From Limnoglobus roseus (GTDB lineage: Bacteria > Planctomycetota > Planctomycetia > Gemmatales > Gemmataceae), in assembly GCF_008254045.1 (NCBI RefSeq), contig NZ_CP042425.1, positions 5,456,001 through 5,520,000 of the forward strand: a DNA stretch of 64,000 nucleotides. Reading direction: 5' to 3'. Of the stretch, positions 29,665 through 39,371 are shown piece after piece (positions within the stretch are counted from its first letter, which is position 1; each line of letters begins with the position of its first letter). A program made the position numbers and the translations under genes. The notes beneath the pieces were generated by a model, which was given only the letters and a program-made list of their open reading frames with translations, was not told the DNA's origin and did no database searches.

Positions 29665-31176
29665 ATGGCCCCTCGCATCTGGACCGGCGTGGCCGCCCCC
29701 GTGGCGGCCGTCAGCGTGTTGCTCCTCGTCATCGCCGTCGGGTCGGCGTGGTACCTCCGCAACATGCAAGAGTCGGTCGCTGGCCTGCTGACCGAGAACG
29801 TCACGAGCATGCGGGCCGCCCAGGACCTGGAATTGAGCGTCCGGGATCTACGCAACCAGGGCGTGCGGTATCTGATCAGTGGTGATTCCACGCTCCTCGA
29901 GCCGATCCCCCGCCTCCGCGAGCGGACCATGGCCGCCCTCGGTCACGCTGAGACGCTCGGCACGACGGCCGCCGAGCAGGGCTTGATGCAGAAGACGCGG
30001 GCTGGACTCCAGGCATTCTTCGCCGAGTACGACCGGATGACGGGCGGCGAACCGAACAAGGCCGACTACGCCAAGACGCTCGCCCTCATCGACTCGGTGC
30101 TGGCCGAAGAAGTGATCAACCCGACGCGGGAGTACCTGCGGCTGAACGAGGGCATGCTGGCGAAGGCCAACGAGGAGAACCAGCGGACCACGGCCCGGCT
30201 GACGACCGGGCTGACGGCCCTTGGGTCGTGCGGCGCGCTCGGCGGGCTGCTCGGCGGGTGGGTGATCTCGGCCGCCCTGCGGCGGTCCATGCAGGCGGCC
30301 GAGCAGCGGCTCCGCACCACCGCCCGGCAACTGGACGAGGCCGCCCGCACGGCCGAGGACACGGCGACCCGGGCCGGCCGGTCGGCCGACGCCCTGGACG
30401 ACGTGGCGAAGAGCGCGGCAGCCGTCCTCGCGAGACTCAAGCAGACCGAGCGGGACGCCCTGCGGGCCGAGCAGTTGGCGTGGGCCGGGCAGATGGCCGC
30501 CGGCATCGCCCACGAGGTCCGCAACCCGCTCATGGCCATCAAGCTGATGATCCAGGCCCTGGCCGCCGGCCGCACCGGCGACCGCCTGCGGCCGCGGGAC
30601 ATGCAGGTACTCGAAGACGAGATCGTGCGGTTGGAACAAATCGTCGGGTCGTTCCTCGACTTCGCCCGCCCGCCGCGGCCGGACAAGAAGCCGATCGAGG
30701 TCGGCCCGCTCGTCCAAGGGGTGGCCGACCGCGTTCGGGGCCGGGCCGTCGTGCAGGGCGTAGACGTCGTGGTCGAAGTCCGGCGGCCGGTCGTCGCCGA
30801 CGTGGACGCGAACCAGCTTCAGCAGGTGCTATACAACCTCCTCTTCAACGCGATGGAGGCCCAGCCGGCCGGCGGCGTGGTGCGGGTGCGGGTGGGCACA
30901 CCGTCCGACAACCCCGTGCTGGAAATCTGCGTCGAAGACGAAGGGCCGGGGTTGGCGGCCGACGTCCGCGACCGCGTCTTCGAGCCGTTCGTCAGCACGA
31001 AGGAGGCCGGCATGGGGCTCGGGCTGTCCATCTGCCGCCGCATCGTGGAGGGCCACGATGGCGAGATCACGGCCGCCGACGCGGCCGGCGGCGGTGCCGC
31101 GTTCGTGGTCCGACTGCCCCTTTCGCGTTCAACCCCTCCAGCCCGCTCGGACAATCCGGCCCTGGCCCGCACCTGA
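29665..31176 (+). CDS. Membrane sensor histidine kinase, NtrB-like
   Basis: A protein of 503 residues. A membrane segment (VAAVSVLLLVIAVGSAWYL) is followed by a helical periplasmic part of about 150 residues, a second segment near 195-215 (LTALGSCGALGGLLGGWVI), a coiled-coil-rich linker, then H283 in GIAHEVRNPLMAIKLM and a HATPase_c domain (LYNLLFNAMEAQPAGG, VEDEGPGL, AGMGLGLSICRRIV). It should phosphorylate the NtrC-type regulator whose start is six bases beyond its stop. It is transcribed away from the otsA operon, with a possible sigma-54 site between them. Confidence 0.9.
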   Translation: MAPRIWTGVAAPVAAVSVLLLVIAVGSAWYLRNMQESVAGLLTENVTSMRAAQDLELSVRDLRNQGVRYLISGDSTLLEPIPRLRERTMAALGHAETLGTTAAEQGLMQKTRAGLQAFFAEYDRMTGGEPNKADYAKTLALIDSVLAEEVINPTREYLRLNEGMLAKANEENQRTTARLTTGLTALGSCGALGGLLGGWVISAALRRSMQAAEQRLRTTARQLDEAARTAEDTATRAGRSADALDDVAKSAAAVLARLKQTERDALRAEQLAWAGQMAAGIAHEVRNPLMAIKLMIQALAAGRTGDRLRPRDMQVLEDEIVRLEQIVGSFLDFARPPRPDKKPIEVGPLVQGVADRVRGRAVVQGVDVVVEVRRPVVADVDANQLQQVLYNLLFNAMEAQPAGGVVRVRVGTPSDNPVLEICVEDEGPGLAADVRDRVFEPFVSTKEAGMGLGLSICRRIVEGHDGEITAADAAGGGAAFVVRLPLSRSTPPARSDNPALART

Positions 31177-31182
31177 GGCGTT

Positions 31183-32616
<1,434 letters not shown>

Positions 32617-32729
32617 TCCGCCCGCGGTCCGCCTCCAAGCAAACGGGGTCGCTACAGCAGAGTCGGTGGCCGTCGGAAATGCCCGCGTGCGGGCAGCGAA
32701 GACCTACTCGACTGGCCCGCGGGTGCCCC

Positions 32730-33560
32730 ATGACCTGGAATACGACCGACTTGACGAAGGTGGCGGTGGTGTCGGCCGCCTTCGTCGGCGTGTTGCGGGC
32801 CGTGTTCGGCCGGCCGCTCGTTCGCGCCGTCATCAACCCCCACCGGCTGACGTGGCTGCTCGTGGCCGCGGCGTTCGCGGCCGGAGCCGCCGGTCTCCTC
32901 CGCGACGCGACCAACACCGGCAACCCGCTCGCCTGGCTCGTCCCGCTGGAATCGCTCGTCACCGAGGAGCGGGCGTCGGGCCACGTCCTGGTGGCGGCGT
33001 TCGCCCTCTTGAACGCCGGCGTCATCCTCGGCGTGCTGGCCTTCTGCCAACTCCGCTTGCCCCGCGACCCGCGGGCTTTCCGCAAGCGGTCGCACCTGGC
33101 GGCGGCCGTCCAGTACTACACGGCCCTCCGCGGCGGGATCGACTTCGCCGCACTGATCCGCCTCGGCCGCGAGGAGGGGACGAAGCCGCAGGTGCTCGCC
33201 GTCGGCGTCAACCGGGCGGAAATCCAGGAGCGACTCGCAGCCACGAGCCACCCAGAGGCGGCCGACGACCGCATCCGGCACTGGCTCGACCTCGCCGTCG
33301 AACTGCACCACGAGTTCGCGGCCCTGAACGGCCGATTGGCGAAAGGCGGACAGGGGCACAACCGCCGGGTGCTGCTCGACGTGCAATACGGCGGCTACCT
33401 GTTCCAGTACGTCCGCCCGCCCGAGTCCGGCGACGACGTGCTGTTCCTGTTCGCCGCGACTGTGCTTCAACAAGAAGTCACGACCCGGCAGTTCGAGGAC
33501 CACTTCGAGCTGATCGTGCAGGCGGTGCGGAACGTCACCGCCGCGTCTGAACGGCTGTGA
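32730..33560 (+). CDS. Hypothetical membrane protein
   Basis: A protein of 276 residues from MTWNTTDLTKVAVVSAAFVG. Two or three membrane segments near the N-terminus (TWLLVAAAFAAGAAGLL, VLVAAFALLNAGVILGVLAF) are followed by a soluble part of about 170 residues containing HHEFAALNGRL and YGGYLFQYVRPPESGDDVLFLFAATVLQQ. I do not recognise a family. A longer frame from 32679 exists, but its first 17 residues look non-coding. It follows the NtrC-type gene by 113 bases on the same strand and may belong to that unit. Confidence 0.7.
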   Translation: MTWNTTDLTKVAVVSAAFVGVLRAVFGRPLVRAVINPHRLTWLLVAAAFAAGAAGLLRDATNTGNPLAWLVPLESLVTEERASGHVLVAAFALLNAGVILGVLAFCQLRLPRDPRAFRKRSHLAAAVQYYTALRGGIDFAALIRLGREEGTKPQVLAVGVNRAEIQERLAATSHPEAADDRIRHWLDLAVELHHEFAALNGRLAKGGQGHNRRVLLDVQYGGYLFQYVRPPESGDDVLFLFAATVLQQEVTTRQFEDHFELIVQAVRNVTAASERL

Positions 33561-33914
33561 GATGCCCGATCAGCGTGAGAAGCGTCCAGTCGCCGACGGC
33601 TTGCCGTCGGGGGCGGCAAGAACGTTGTCCATATCAGCACTGCTCAAGGCGCTTTGCTCAACGAGGAAGGTTCTGATGAAACCGCCCTGTGGGGTTACCG
33701 ATGGTAACCCCAACCACCTTCGACTTATCTCTCAAGGGGGAGCGACGTGATTCCCCGTTCGTGGTGTAAGCCTTGGCTGGCACCATACGACCCGAGACGA
33801 TGTCCACGTCCTCACTAGAGGAACTGCTCATCCGGCGCTGCAGGAAAAGGGATTTACCGTCCCGAGTAGTATCGCGTGATCGAGAGTCGAATCGGTCATC
33901 GGGACCACTCGCCG
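33561..33914. other. Intergenic stretch without recognisable gene
   Basis: About 350 bases between the convergent ends of the membrane-protein gene and the anti-sigma gene. Only short frames without family features are present. There is a local repeat GGGGTTACC-GATG-GGTAACCCC near 33693-33714, a hairpin that could work as a transcription terminator. Confidence 0.45.
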
Positions 33915-34163
33915 TCAGGCGGGCGGGGGCGACTGTCCGAAGGCCGCGGAGATGCGTTCTCGCCCTTCCGGGGAAAGCGTTGCGGCAGACGGCGGGGCGG
34001 CATCGTCGGCTTCCCAGAGGTGATGCAGTTGCAGCAACTCCCCTCGAAATCGGCGGCACGGGCTACAGAAGAACGTGTGGACGGCGAGCCCCATCCGCTC
34101 GACACGCGTGAGGCGAACGTCCACGGATCGGCAAACGAGTTCGACGGCCGTTCGGCAGATCAT
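33915..34163 (-). CDS. Zinc-type anti-sigma factor (small)
   Basis: An 82-residue protein whose ATG overlaps the stop of the ECF sigma gene (ATGA). It carries H29-x3-C33-x2-C36 (VHTFFCSPCRRFRG), the His/Cys pattern of ZAS-type anti-sigma domains, after a helix ending in a Leu-rich stretch. Such proteins bind and hold the sigma factor in the cytoplasm and release it when the zinc centre or the protein is altered. It has no membrane segment, so signal sensing may be cytoplasmic and redox-linked. Coupling and motif make the role likely; the direct signal is unknown. Confidence 0.78.
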   Translation of the reverse strand: MICRTAVELVCRSVDVRLTRVERMGLAVHTFFCSPCRRFRGELLQLHHLWEADDAAPPSAATLSPEGRERISAAFGQSPPPA

Positions 34164-34777
34164 GGGGCGATCCCTTCGCGGGGCGGTTCGTCGCGGAACC
34201 AGTTCTCGGACAGGCACGCCCACATCCGCAACCGCGCGCGGTGGAGCATGACCCACAAATTGGACGGCGTCAGGCCGAGTTCCCGACACGCCGCGTCGCC
34301 CGCGACTTCGTCCAGGTATCGCAGGACGAACACGTCGTGCAGGCGGGACGGCAGCTTGCCCAGGCAGGCGTGCAGCGTCGCCCAGAACTCGTCCCGCTCC
34401 AGCGGGGTGGTCGGGCTGCCGCGGTCGCACCGGGCCGGTGGAACCTTCCAATCCCCGCGGCGGGTGAACAGCGAATCGGTGAACCCGTCCGGGCCGAGGT
34501 CCGTGACCCGCTCGCGGATGCGATGACGGAGCCAGTCGATAACCTTTCGCTTCAGGATGGCGGTCAGCCACGTCTGTTCGGACGACGTGCCGCGGAACCC
34601 TTCCCGCCCCCGCCAGGCCGACAGCAGCGTTTCCTGCACCAGATCTTCGGCCACGTCCGCCCGCCGGACGCGGGCCAGGGCGAATCGGTAGAGCGCGTCC
34701 CCGTGCCGGTCGAGCCACGCCCGCGGGTCCGATCCGGGGTCGGTCGTCGGGCCGGTCATCACGTCCGCATCGGTCAT
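34160..34777 (-). CDS. ECF-type RNA polymerase sigma factor
   Basis: A protein of 205 residues beginning MTDADVMTGPTTDPG. Region 2 is clear (DALYRFALARVRRADVAEDLVQETLLSAWRG, with TWLTAILKRKVIDWLR) and region 4 has FVLRYLDEVAGDAACRELGLTPSNLWVMLHRARLRM (segments named separately in the literature as sigma-2 and sigma-4). A spacer of about 50 residues between them is long for ECF proteins. The partner zinc anti-sigma gene follows with a four-base overlap. A motif TGTAAGGA-N14-CGAC lies 38 bases before the start and again, divergently, before the lactonase operon, so the factor probably controls itself and that operon. Confidence 0.93.
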   Translation of the reverse strand: MTDADVMTGPTTDPGSDPRAWLDRHGDALYRFALARVRRADVAEDLVQETLLSAWRGREGFRGTSSEQTWLTAILKRKVIDWLRHRIRERVTDLGPDGFTDSLFTRRGDWKVPPARCDRGSPTTPLERDEFWATLHACLGKLPSRLHDVFVLRYLDEVAGDAACRELGLTPSNLWVMLHRARLRMWACLSENWFRDEPPREGIAP

Positions 34778-34815
34778 CGCCGTCCTCGCTTCCGGGCACC
34801 CTCGACAACAGGTTT

Positions 34816-34841
34816 GTCGGCGAACGAGGCACATCCTTACA
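34816..34841 (-). promoter_or_regulatory. Predicted ECF promoter of the sigma/anti-sigma genes
   Basis: On the minus strand TGTAAGGA (34841-34834), a 14-base spacer and CGAC (34819-34816). The ECF gene starts 38 bases further on. The same two boxes at the same spacing stand on the other strand at 34886-34911. Shared boxes in otherwise different sequence suggest -35 and -10 elements read by this ECF factor, that is, autoregulation. Confidence 0.65.
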
Positions 34842-34885
34842 GGAAAAGTAGAAGCTCGCCCGGCGGCGAGATTTCTCCCGGCCGG

Positions 34886-34911
34886 TGTAAGGAACGCGCC
34901 GGGCCGGCGAC
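34886..34911 (+). promoter_or_regulatory. Predicted ECF promoter of the envelope redox operon
   Basis: TGTAAGGA (34886-34893), a 14-base spacer and CGAC (34908-34911), identical in both boxes and spacing to the divergent site at 34816-34841. The lactonase gene starts 65 bases downstream. It links the seven-gene operon to the neighbouring ECF sigma factor. Confidence 0.65.
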
Positions 34912-34976
34912 TGACCTGCGACGGGCCGGGGCAGTTACCCCGGTGGTCACCCGGCCTCCGAAAAGGATTTCTGACG

Positions 34977-36386
34977 ATGAACTGGCAACGCCACCGCAAC
35001 ACGACGCCCCCCGCCGGCACCCGCCTCGGCATCGAACGGATGGAGGACCGCTCGCTCCCGGCCGCCCTCAGCTTGAACAGCCTGTTCGAGCCGATCAAGG
35101 TGGATCGGGCGGGCGACGCGGCCACGGCCGACGTGTACACGGAGACGAACAACCCGAACGCCGGGTTGAACGCCGTCCTTGGCTTCCACCGCAACGCCGA
35201 CGGCAGCCTGGCGCAGTTCGGCAGTTTCGCCACCGGCGGGACGGGGCAACTCAACATCCCGAAGGCCGTCGGGCCGGACGACGGCGACCAACAGGTGCGG
35301 GTGACGGCCGACGGCAAGTTCCTGTTCGCCGTCAACCAGGGTAGCGACTCGGTGTCGGCCTTCCGCGTGAAGGCGAACGGGCGGCTCGACCTCGTCGGCG
35401 TGTTCCCCACGGGCGGCGACCAGCCGGACAGCATCGGCATCGCCGGTCGCCGGCTGTACGTCGCCAACCGGGGCGACGCGGCCAGCAACCACCCCGGCAC
35501 AACGGCCCCCGGCGTCACCGGCTTCGACATCGGGTCGGACGGTACGTTGACGCCGATCGCGAACTCGACGGTGAGCTTCCCCGTCGGCACGCTGGCCACG
35601 CAGACGCTCGTGTCTCGGGACGGTCGGTTCCTGTTCGTCGAAGTCGGCACCCTCGCGGGCACGCCGGGCGGCAACACGGTGAACGCGTTCCAGATTCGCG
35701 GCGACGGGTCGCTGGTCGCGGCCCCCGGCGGGCCGGCCGGGGCCGGCACGAACGCCCCGTTCCTGCTCGGTGCGGCCGCCCACCCGCGGCTGAACATCGT
35801 GTACACCGGGTTCGCGTCGGCTGGTCAGGTCGGCGTGTTCACCTACGACGAAACCGGCCGGACGACGTTCGTCGGCACGGCGGCCGATTCCGGGGCGGCC
35901 CCGTGCTGGTGCGTGGTCACCGACGACGGGAAACTGCTGTACGTGACCAACACGGCCACCGATTCGGTCGGCGTGTTCTCGCTGGCCGACCCGCTGCACC
36001 CGGTCCAGATTCAGGACCTGCCGCTCGGCGGCCCCCGCGGGGCCACGGCGACCGGCCGGCCGATCGCCAACGCCTTCGAGATCGCGCTCGACCCGAGCGG
36101 GAAGTACCTGTTCGCGATCAGTCAGACGACCGACCCGGCGTTCCCGCAGGGGAACCAGTTGCACACGCTGAAGGTGGCCCGCGACGGCACGCTGACGGAG
36201 CCGAAAGGCCCGATCGTGTTCGCGCAGAAGGACGTGCCCGCGAACGCCCACCCGCAGGGGTTGGCCGCGGTCGCGACGAGCACCGGCGGCCGCGAGGGCG
36301 GCTCGATCGGCCAACTGTTCGGGTCGTTCGACTTCGGGGAGATCCTGTCGGACCTGGACCGGATCATCAAGAACGTTCGCCGATAA
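34977..36386 (+). CDS. Beta-propeller lactonase-family protein, exported
   Basis: A protein of 469 residues. The N-terminus has the planctomycete pattern LGIERMEDRSLPAA, found at the start of many exported proteins of this phylum. The rest is a seven-bladed-propeller protein of the 6-phosphogluconolactonase-like group, with repeated blades such as VTADGKFLFAVNQGSDSVSAF, IAGRRLYVANRG and LDPSGKYLFAISQ. Such proteins may hydrolyse lactones or bind partners; substrate is unknown here. It is the first gene after the predicted ECF promoter and is followed after 21 bases by a membrane protein gene. Confidence 0.85.
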   Translation: MNWQRHRNTTPPAGTRLGIERMEDRSLPAALSLNSLFEPIKVDRAGDAATADVYTETNNPNAGLNAVLGFHRNADGSLAQFGSFATGGTGQLNIPKAVGPDDGDQQVRVTADGKFLFAVNQGSDSVSAFRVKANGRLDLVGVFPTGGDQPDSIGIAGRRLYVANRGDAASNHPGTTAPGVTGFDIGSDGTLTPIANSTVSFPVGTLATQTLVSRDGRFLFVEVGTLAGTPGGNTVNAFQIRGDGSLVAAPGGPAGAGTNAPFLLGAAAHPRLNIVYTGFASAGQVGVFTYDETGRTTFVGTAADSGAAPCWCVVTDDGKLLYVTNTATDSVGVFSLADPLHPVQIQDLPLGGPRGATATGRPIANAFEIALDPSGKYLFAISQTTDPAFPQGNQLHTLKVARDGTLTEPKGPIVFAQKDVPANAHPQGLAAVATSTGGREGGSIGQLFGSFDFGEILSDLDRIIKNVRR

Positions 36387-36407
36387 GCTCGGACGGGAGT
36401 GGTCGCC

Positions 36408-36992
36408 ATGAGTGAAGACGTGGTCGAGATTGGTTCACCTCGGGCCGCCGGGATGTGCCCGGCGACCTGTCGGCGGCACGCCGTGGGCCGCCGGCTGTTG
36501 GGTCTGGCGGGCTGGCTGACCGCGGCCTGTACGGCCGTGGCCGTCGCGTTCCTGCCGTTCGACGCGGGGGAATCGCTGTGCGGCATCTGGGGTTGCTTCC
36601 CGCCGGTGACGGCCTTGGCGGCCCTGCACCTACTCTGGGCCGTCGGCTTCGCGATGACGGTGTGGACGGTGACGACGGAATGGCCGGCGGCCCTTCGGCC
36701 GCTCGGGTGGCTGTTGGTCTTCACCGCCGTGGCGACGGCGGCGGCGGTCCCCGGCCGCGACGTGTTCCGGTGGTTCGATCACGTGCCTGCCGAGGACCAC
36801 CACTACTGGCCCCGCCGCTTGGGGTACACGCTCGCGACGCGGACCGACGTGCCGCTCGCGCAAACGCTGGCGGCCGGCGTGGCGTACCTGATGCTCGGCC
36901 GGCGGGTCGGCGTCGACCGGGCCGCCCCTTCGACGAATCAACCCGCCCAGGTTGTGAACGTGTTAGTTCCCTCAAGTTTGGAGAAGTCATGA
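36408..36992 (+). CDS. Hypothetical four-helix membrane protein
   Basis: A protein of 194 residues from ATG 36408 with GGAG eight bases upstream. It has four hydrophobic segments (LLGLAGWLTAACTAVAVAFL, VTALAALHLLWAVGFAMTVW, LGWLLVFTAVATAAAV and AQTLAAGVAYLMLG) and Cys residues near the N-terminus (CPATCRRH) and in a loop (LCGIWGCFPP). No family recognised. Its stop overlaps the start of the MxKDx lipoprotein gene, so the two are translated together within the ECF-controlled operon. Quinone or heme binding is possible in this context, but that is speculation. Confidence 0.7.
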   Translation: MSEDVVEIGSPRAAGMCPATCRRHAVGRRLLGLAGWLTAACTAVAVAFLPFDAGESLCGIWGCFPPVTALAALHLLWAVGFAMTVWTVTTEWPAALRPLGWLLVFTAVATAAAVPGRDVFRWFDHVPAEDHHYWPRRLGYTLATRTDVPLAQTLAAGVAYLMLGRRVGVDRAAPSTNQPAQVVNVLVPSSLEKS

Positions 36993-37240
36993 GTCCGTTC
37001 GTTCGTGTAGTGGCCATCGGTGCCGTGGTGATCGGTCTGTCCGTAGGACTCGGCTCGCTGGCCGGGTGCAGCGGCACGTCTTCGTCCGACAGGATGATGA
37101 AGGACGACAAGATGAAGGACGACAAGATGAAGATGGATGAGAAAATGAAGATGGACGACAAGATGAAGATGGATGAGAAAATGAAGGACGACAAGATGAA
37201 AGATGACAAGATGAAGGGCGACAAAATGCCCCCCAAGTAG
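36989..37240 (+). CDS. Lipoprotein with MxKDx pentapeptide-type repeats
   Basis: An 83-residue protein with a lipoprotein signal (VIGLSVGLGSLAGC, lipobox LAGC) and a mature part made almost only of Met, Lys and Asp: eight successive units of MKDDK, MKMDEK and MKGDK type. This matches the known small-protein family called pentapeptide MXKDX repeat protein (TIGR02953). The role of that family is unknown; the dense Met and Asp suggest metal binding (copper, for instance) but this is inference. ATG overlaps the previous stop and GGAGAAG precedes it. It lies among redox genes of the ECF operon. Confidence 0.85.
   Translation: MSPFVRVVAIGAVVIGLSVGLGSLAGCSGTSSSDRMMKDDKMKDDKMKMDEKMKMDDKMKMDEKMKDDKMKDDKMKGDKMPPK
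37097..37230 (+). repeat. Tandem 15/18-bp repeats coding the MxKDx units
   Basis: Units of ATGAAGGACGACAAG and the 18-bp variant ATGAAGATGGATGAGAAA alternate. The low-complexity DNA could expand or shrink by slippage in whole codons, changing repeat number without breaking the frame. Confidence 0.85.
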
Positions 37241-37289
37241 GGCATCCGCGTGTCGATCCGAGAGTATTCTTCCCCCTTCGGGCGAGCCG

Positions 37290-37988
37290 ATGCAGCGCCT
37301 CGCGCACAAGCACGACCGGGCGATCCGGTACCTGCACTGGGTGAACGTCCCGCTCCTGGCCGTCATGGTTTGGAGCGGGCTGCTCATCTACTGGGCCTAC
37401 GACCCGTACCGGATCGCGGTCGGCGGCTTCGTGCTGGTCCAGTTCTTCCCCGACTGGTTCTACCGCGTCCTCGACCTGGAACACGGCCTCGCGACCGGTA
37501 TGGGGTTCCACTTCGCGTTCATGTGGCTGTTCGCGATCAACGGCCTGGCGTTCGTCGCGTACACGTTCTGGTCCGGCCACTGGCGTGATCTGCGGCCCAA
37601 CCGCCGCACGCCGATCGAGGCGTTCCACGTCGCCCTCCACGACCTGAAGTTGCGGAAGGAGCCGCTGCCGCCGGGTAAGTTCAACGCGGCCCAAAAGCTG
37701 GCCTACACCGGCGTCATCCTGATGGGGGCCGGGTCGGTCGTCACCGGGCTGGCCATCTACAAGCCCACGCAACTCGCGTGGCTGACGTTCCTGCTCGGCG
37801 GCTACCAGGCGGCCCGGCTGGAGCACTTCGCCCTCACCATCGGCTACGGCCTGTTCCTCGTGGCTCACGTCGGACAGGTGGTGAAGGCCGGGTGGAACAA
37901 CTTCCGCAGCATGGTGACGGGGTACGAACTCGTCCCGACTTCCGAGGAGGGGAAGACCGATGTCCGTCCCGAACCCGCCCGGTCCTGA
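37290..37988 (+). CDS. Cytochrome b subunit for a molybdopterin oxidoreductase
   Basis: A protein of 232 residues with four main membrane segments. Heme-ligand candidates are His in AIRYLHWVNVPLL, GMGFHFAFMWLF, ARLEHFALTIGY and VAHVGQV, the layout of FdnI/HydC-like and b561-type di-heme cytochromes. It starts 49 bases after the lipoprotein gene, and its last 29 bases overlap the start of the molybdopterin-protein gene, so the two should form a membrane complex passing electrons between quinone and the Moco subunit. This recalls the MsrPQ and SorA-type systems in general design. Confidence 0.88.
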   Translation: MQRLAHKHDRAIRYLHWVNVPLLAVMVWSGLLIYWAYDPYRIAVGGFVLVQFFPDWFYRVLDLEHGLATGMGFHFAFMWLFAINGLAFVAYTFWSGHWRDLRPNRRTPIEAFHVALHDLKLRKEPLPPGKFNAAQKLAYTGVILMGAGSVVTGLAIYKPTQLAWLTFLLGGYQAARLEHFALTIGYGLFLVAHVGQVVKAGWNNFRSMVTGYELVPTSEEGKTDVRPEPARS

Positions 37989-38706
37989 GCCGGACATACG
38001 CCGCCTGACCCGCCGTGGGTTTGTACGCGGTGGCCTCGCGGCCGTCGGCGGCTTGCTCGGTTGGACGTGGCTGCGGACGCGGTCGGAGATCGACGGCGTC
38101 CCGTGGCCGCTGCGGGCCGTGCAGCGGTTCAACGCACGGCTGTGGGGCGGTGACGGCTTGGCCCCGGAGTTCCCGGCCGACCGTGCCGGCGACATGAAGC
38201 TCAACGGCCCCATCGGCCAGCCCGTCAACACCGACCAGGCCGCTTGGACGGTGACGGCCTCGCAGCCCGGCTGGGTCGATCGCGTCTTCCACTTGGCCGA
38301 CCTCGCCAGGCTGCCGCGAATCGAGATGACGACCGAGTTCAAGTGCATCGAGGGGTGGAGCCAGATCGTCACCTGGGGCGGCGTGCGGCTGGCCGACTTC
38401 GTCCTGGCGAACGGCCTCGGCCGGCGGACCGACGGCGAGTGGCACCCGTACGTCTCGTTCGCCACCCCCGACGCGGCGTACTACGTCGGCCTCGACACGC
38501 CGAGCGCCCTACACCCGCAGACGCTCCTGTGCGATCGCATGAACGGGACCGCGCTATCCGCCGACCACGGCGGCCCCGTGCGGCTCGTCATCACCTTGAA
38601 GTATGGCATCAAGAACATCAAGTGGCTGAACACGATCCGGTTCGCCGACACCCGCCCGGCCGACTATTGGGCCGAGCGGGGCTACGACTGGCACGCCGGG
38701 CTCTGA
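37960..38706 (+). CDS. Molybdopterin-dependent oxidoreductase, sulfite-oxidase fold, Tat-exported
   Basis: A protein of 248 residues. The N-terminus has a twin-arginine signal (DIRRLTRRGFVRGGLAAVGGL). The body has the sulfite-oxidase-type Moco domain, with the molybdenum-ligand Cys in TTEFKCIEGWS and the family end GIKNIKWLNTIRF. Such enzymes include sulfite dehydrogenases and the methionine-sulfoxide reductase MsrP; which reaction this one performs is open. It is smaller than full sulfite oxidases and lacks a dimerisation domain, as in MsrP/YedY. Overlap with the cytochrome gene and the presence of thioredoxin and peroxiredoxin genes behind it suggest envelope repair of oxidised proteins. 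Confidence 0.88.
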   Translation: MSVPNPPGPEPDIRRLTRRGFVRGGLAAVGGLLGWTWLRTRSEIDGVPWPLRAVQRFNARLWGGDGLAPEFPADRAGDMKLNGPIGQPVNTDQAAWTVTASQPGWVDRVFHLADLARLPRIEMTTEFKCIEGWSQIVTWGGVRLADFVLANGLGRRTDGEWHPYVSFATPDAAYYVGLDTPSALHPQTLLCDRMNGTALSADHGGPVRLVITLKYGIKNIKWLNTIRFADTRPADYWAERGYDWHAGL

Positions 38707-38734
38707 GCAGATTCTGTTTCGAAGGAGAACGACG

Positions 38735-39292
38735 ATGAACGCCAAACTGGTTCTGACCGGGGCGCTGCTGGCGCTGGGCCTCTGCGCGTGGGTGGCCCTC
38801 GGCCACGGCGAGGACAAGAAGGACAAGCCGATCCCGGCCCCGGAGTTCGCGGGCATTACCGACTGGGTGAACGCGAAGGCGATGACGGTGGCCGACCAGA
38901 ACGGGAAGGTGCTGGTCCTGCACTTCTGGACGAACGGGTGCATCAACTGCGTCCACAACTACCCGCACTACGTCGCCTGGCAGGACAAGTACAAGGGCGA
39001 GAAGAGTTTCGTCATGGTCGGCGTGCACACGCCGGAGTTCGACGCCGAGAAGGACGTGGACCGGATCAAGGAGCGGGCGAAGAAGAACAAGCTGACGTTC
39101 GCCATCGCCGTGGACAACGACGCCAAGACCTGGGCCGCGTGGGGCAACCGGTACTGGCCGTGCGTGTACGTGGTGGACAAGGCCGGCAACGTCCGCCACA
39201 AGTGGGAGGGCGAACTCGGCGACGCCGGGTACAAGCAAGTGACCGGACAGATCGACGAACTGCTCAAGGAAGCCGCCCCGAAAGCCAAGTAA
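38735..39292 (+). CDS. Exported thioredoxin-like protein (DipZ/TlpA type)
   Basis: A protein of 185 residues with a signal peptide (LVLTGALLALGLCAWVALG). The thioredoxin-fold active site is HFWTNGCINCVHNYP, a CxxC with the Asn found in DipZ C-terminal domains and related redoxins. Later WGNRYWPCVYVVDKAGNVR contains the cis-Pro equivalent region and a third Cys. It should reduce or exchange disulfides outside the cytoplasm. It lies 28 bases behind the molybdopterin gene in the same operon, with AAGGAG before the ATG. Confidence 0.88.
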   Translation: MNAKLVLTGALLALGLCAWVALGHGEDKKDKPIPAPEFAGITDWVNAKAMTVADQNGKVLVLHFWTNGCINCVHNYPHYVAWQDKYKGEKSFVMVGVHTPEFDAEKDVDRIKERAKKNKLTFAIAVDNDAKTWAAWGNRYWPCVYVVDKAGNVRHKWEGELGDAGYKQVTGQIDELLKEAAPKAK

Positions 39293-39371
39293 CCTTTGTG
39301 CCCGACCGGCATCGAATCGCGGGCGGTATCCCGCTGTCCGTCAGTGTTCCCCCCCAACAGGAGTTCTGGTC

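Noticed and set aside
33693..33714. Hairpin in 33561-33914 as a riboswitch or small RNA
   Set aside because: Only one short stem is visible and it lies between convergent gene ends, where a simple terminator is enough to explain it.
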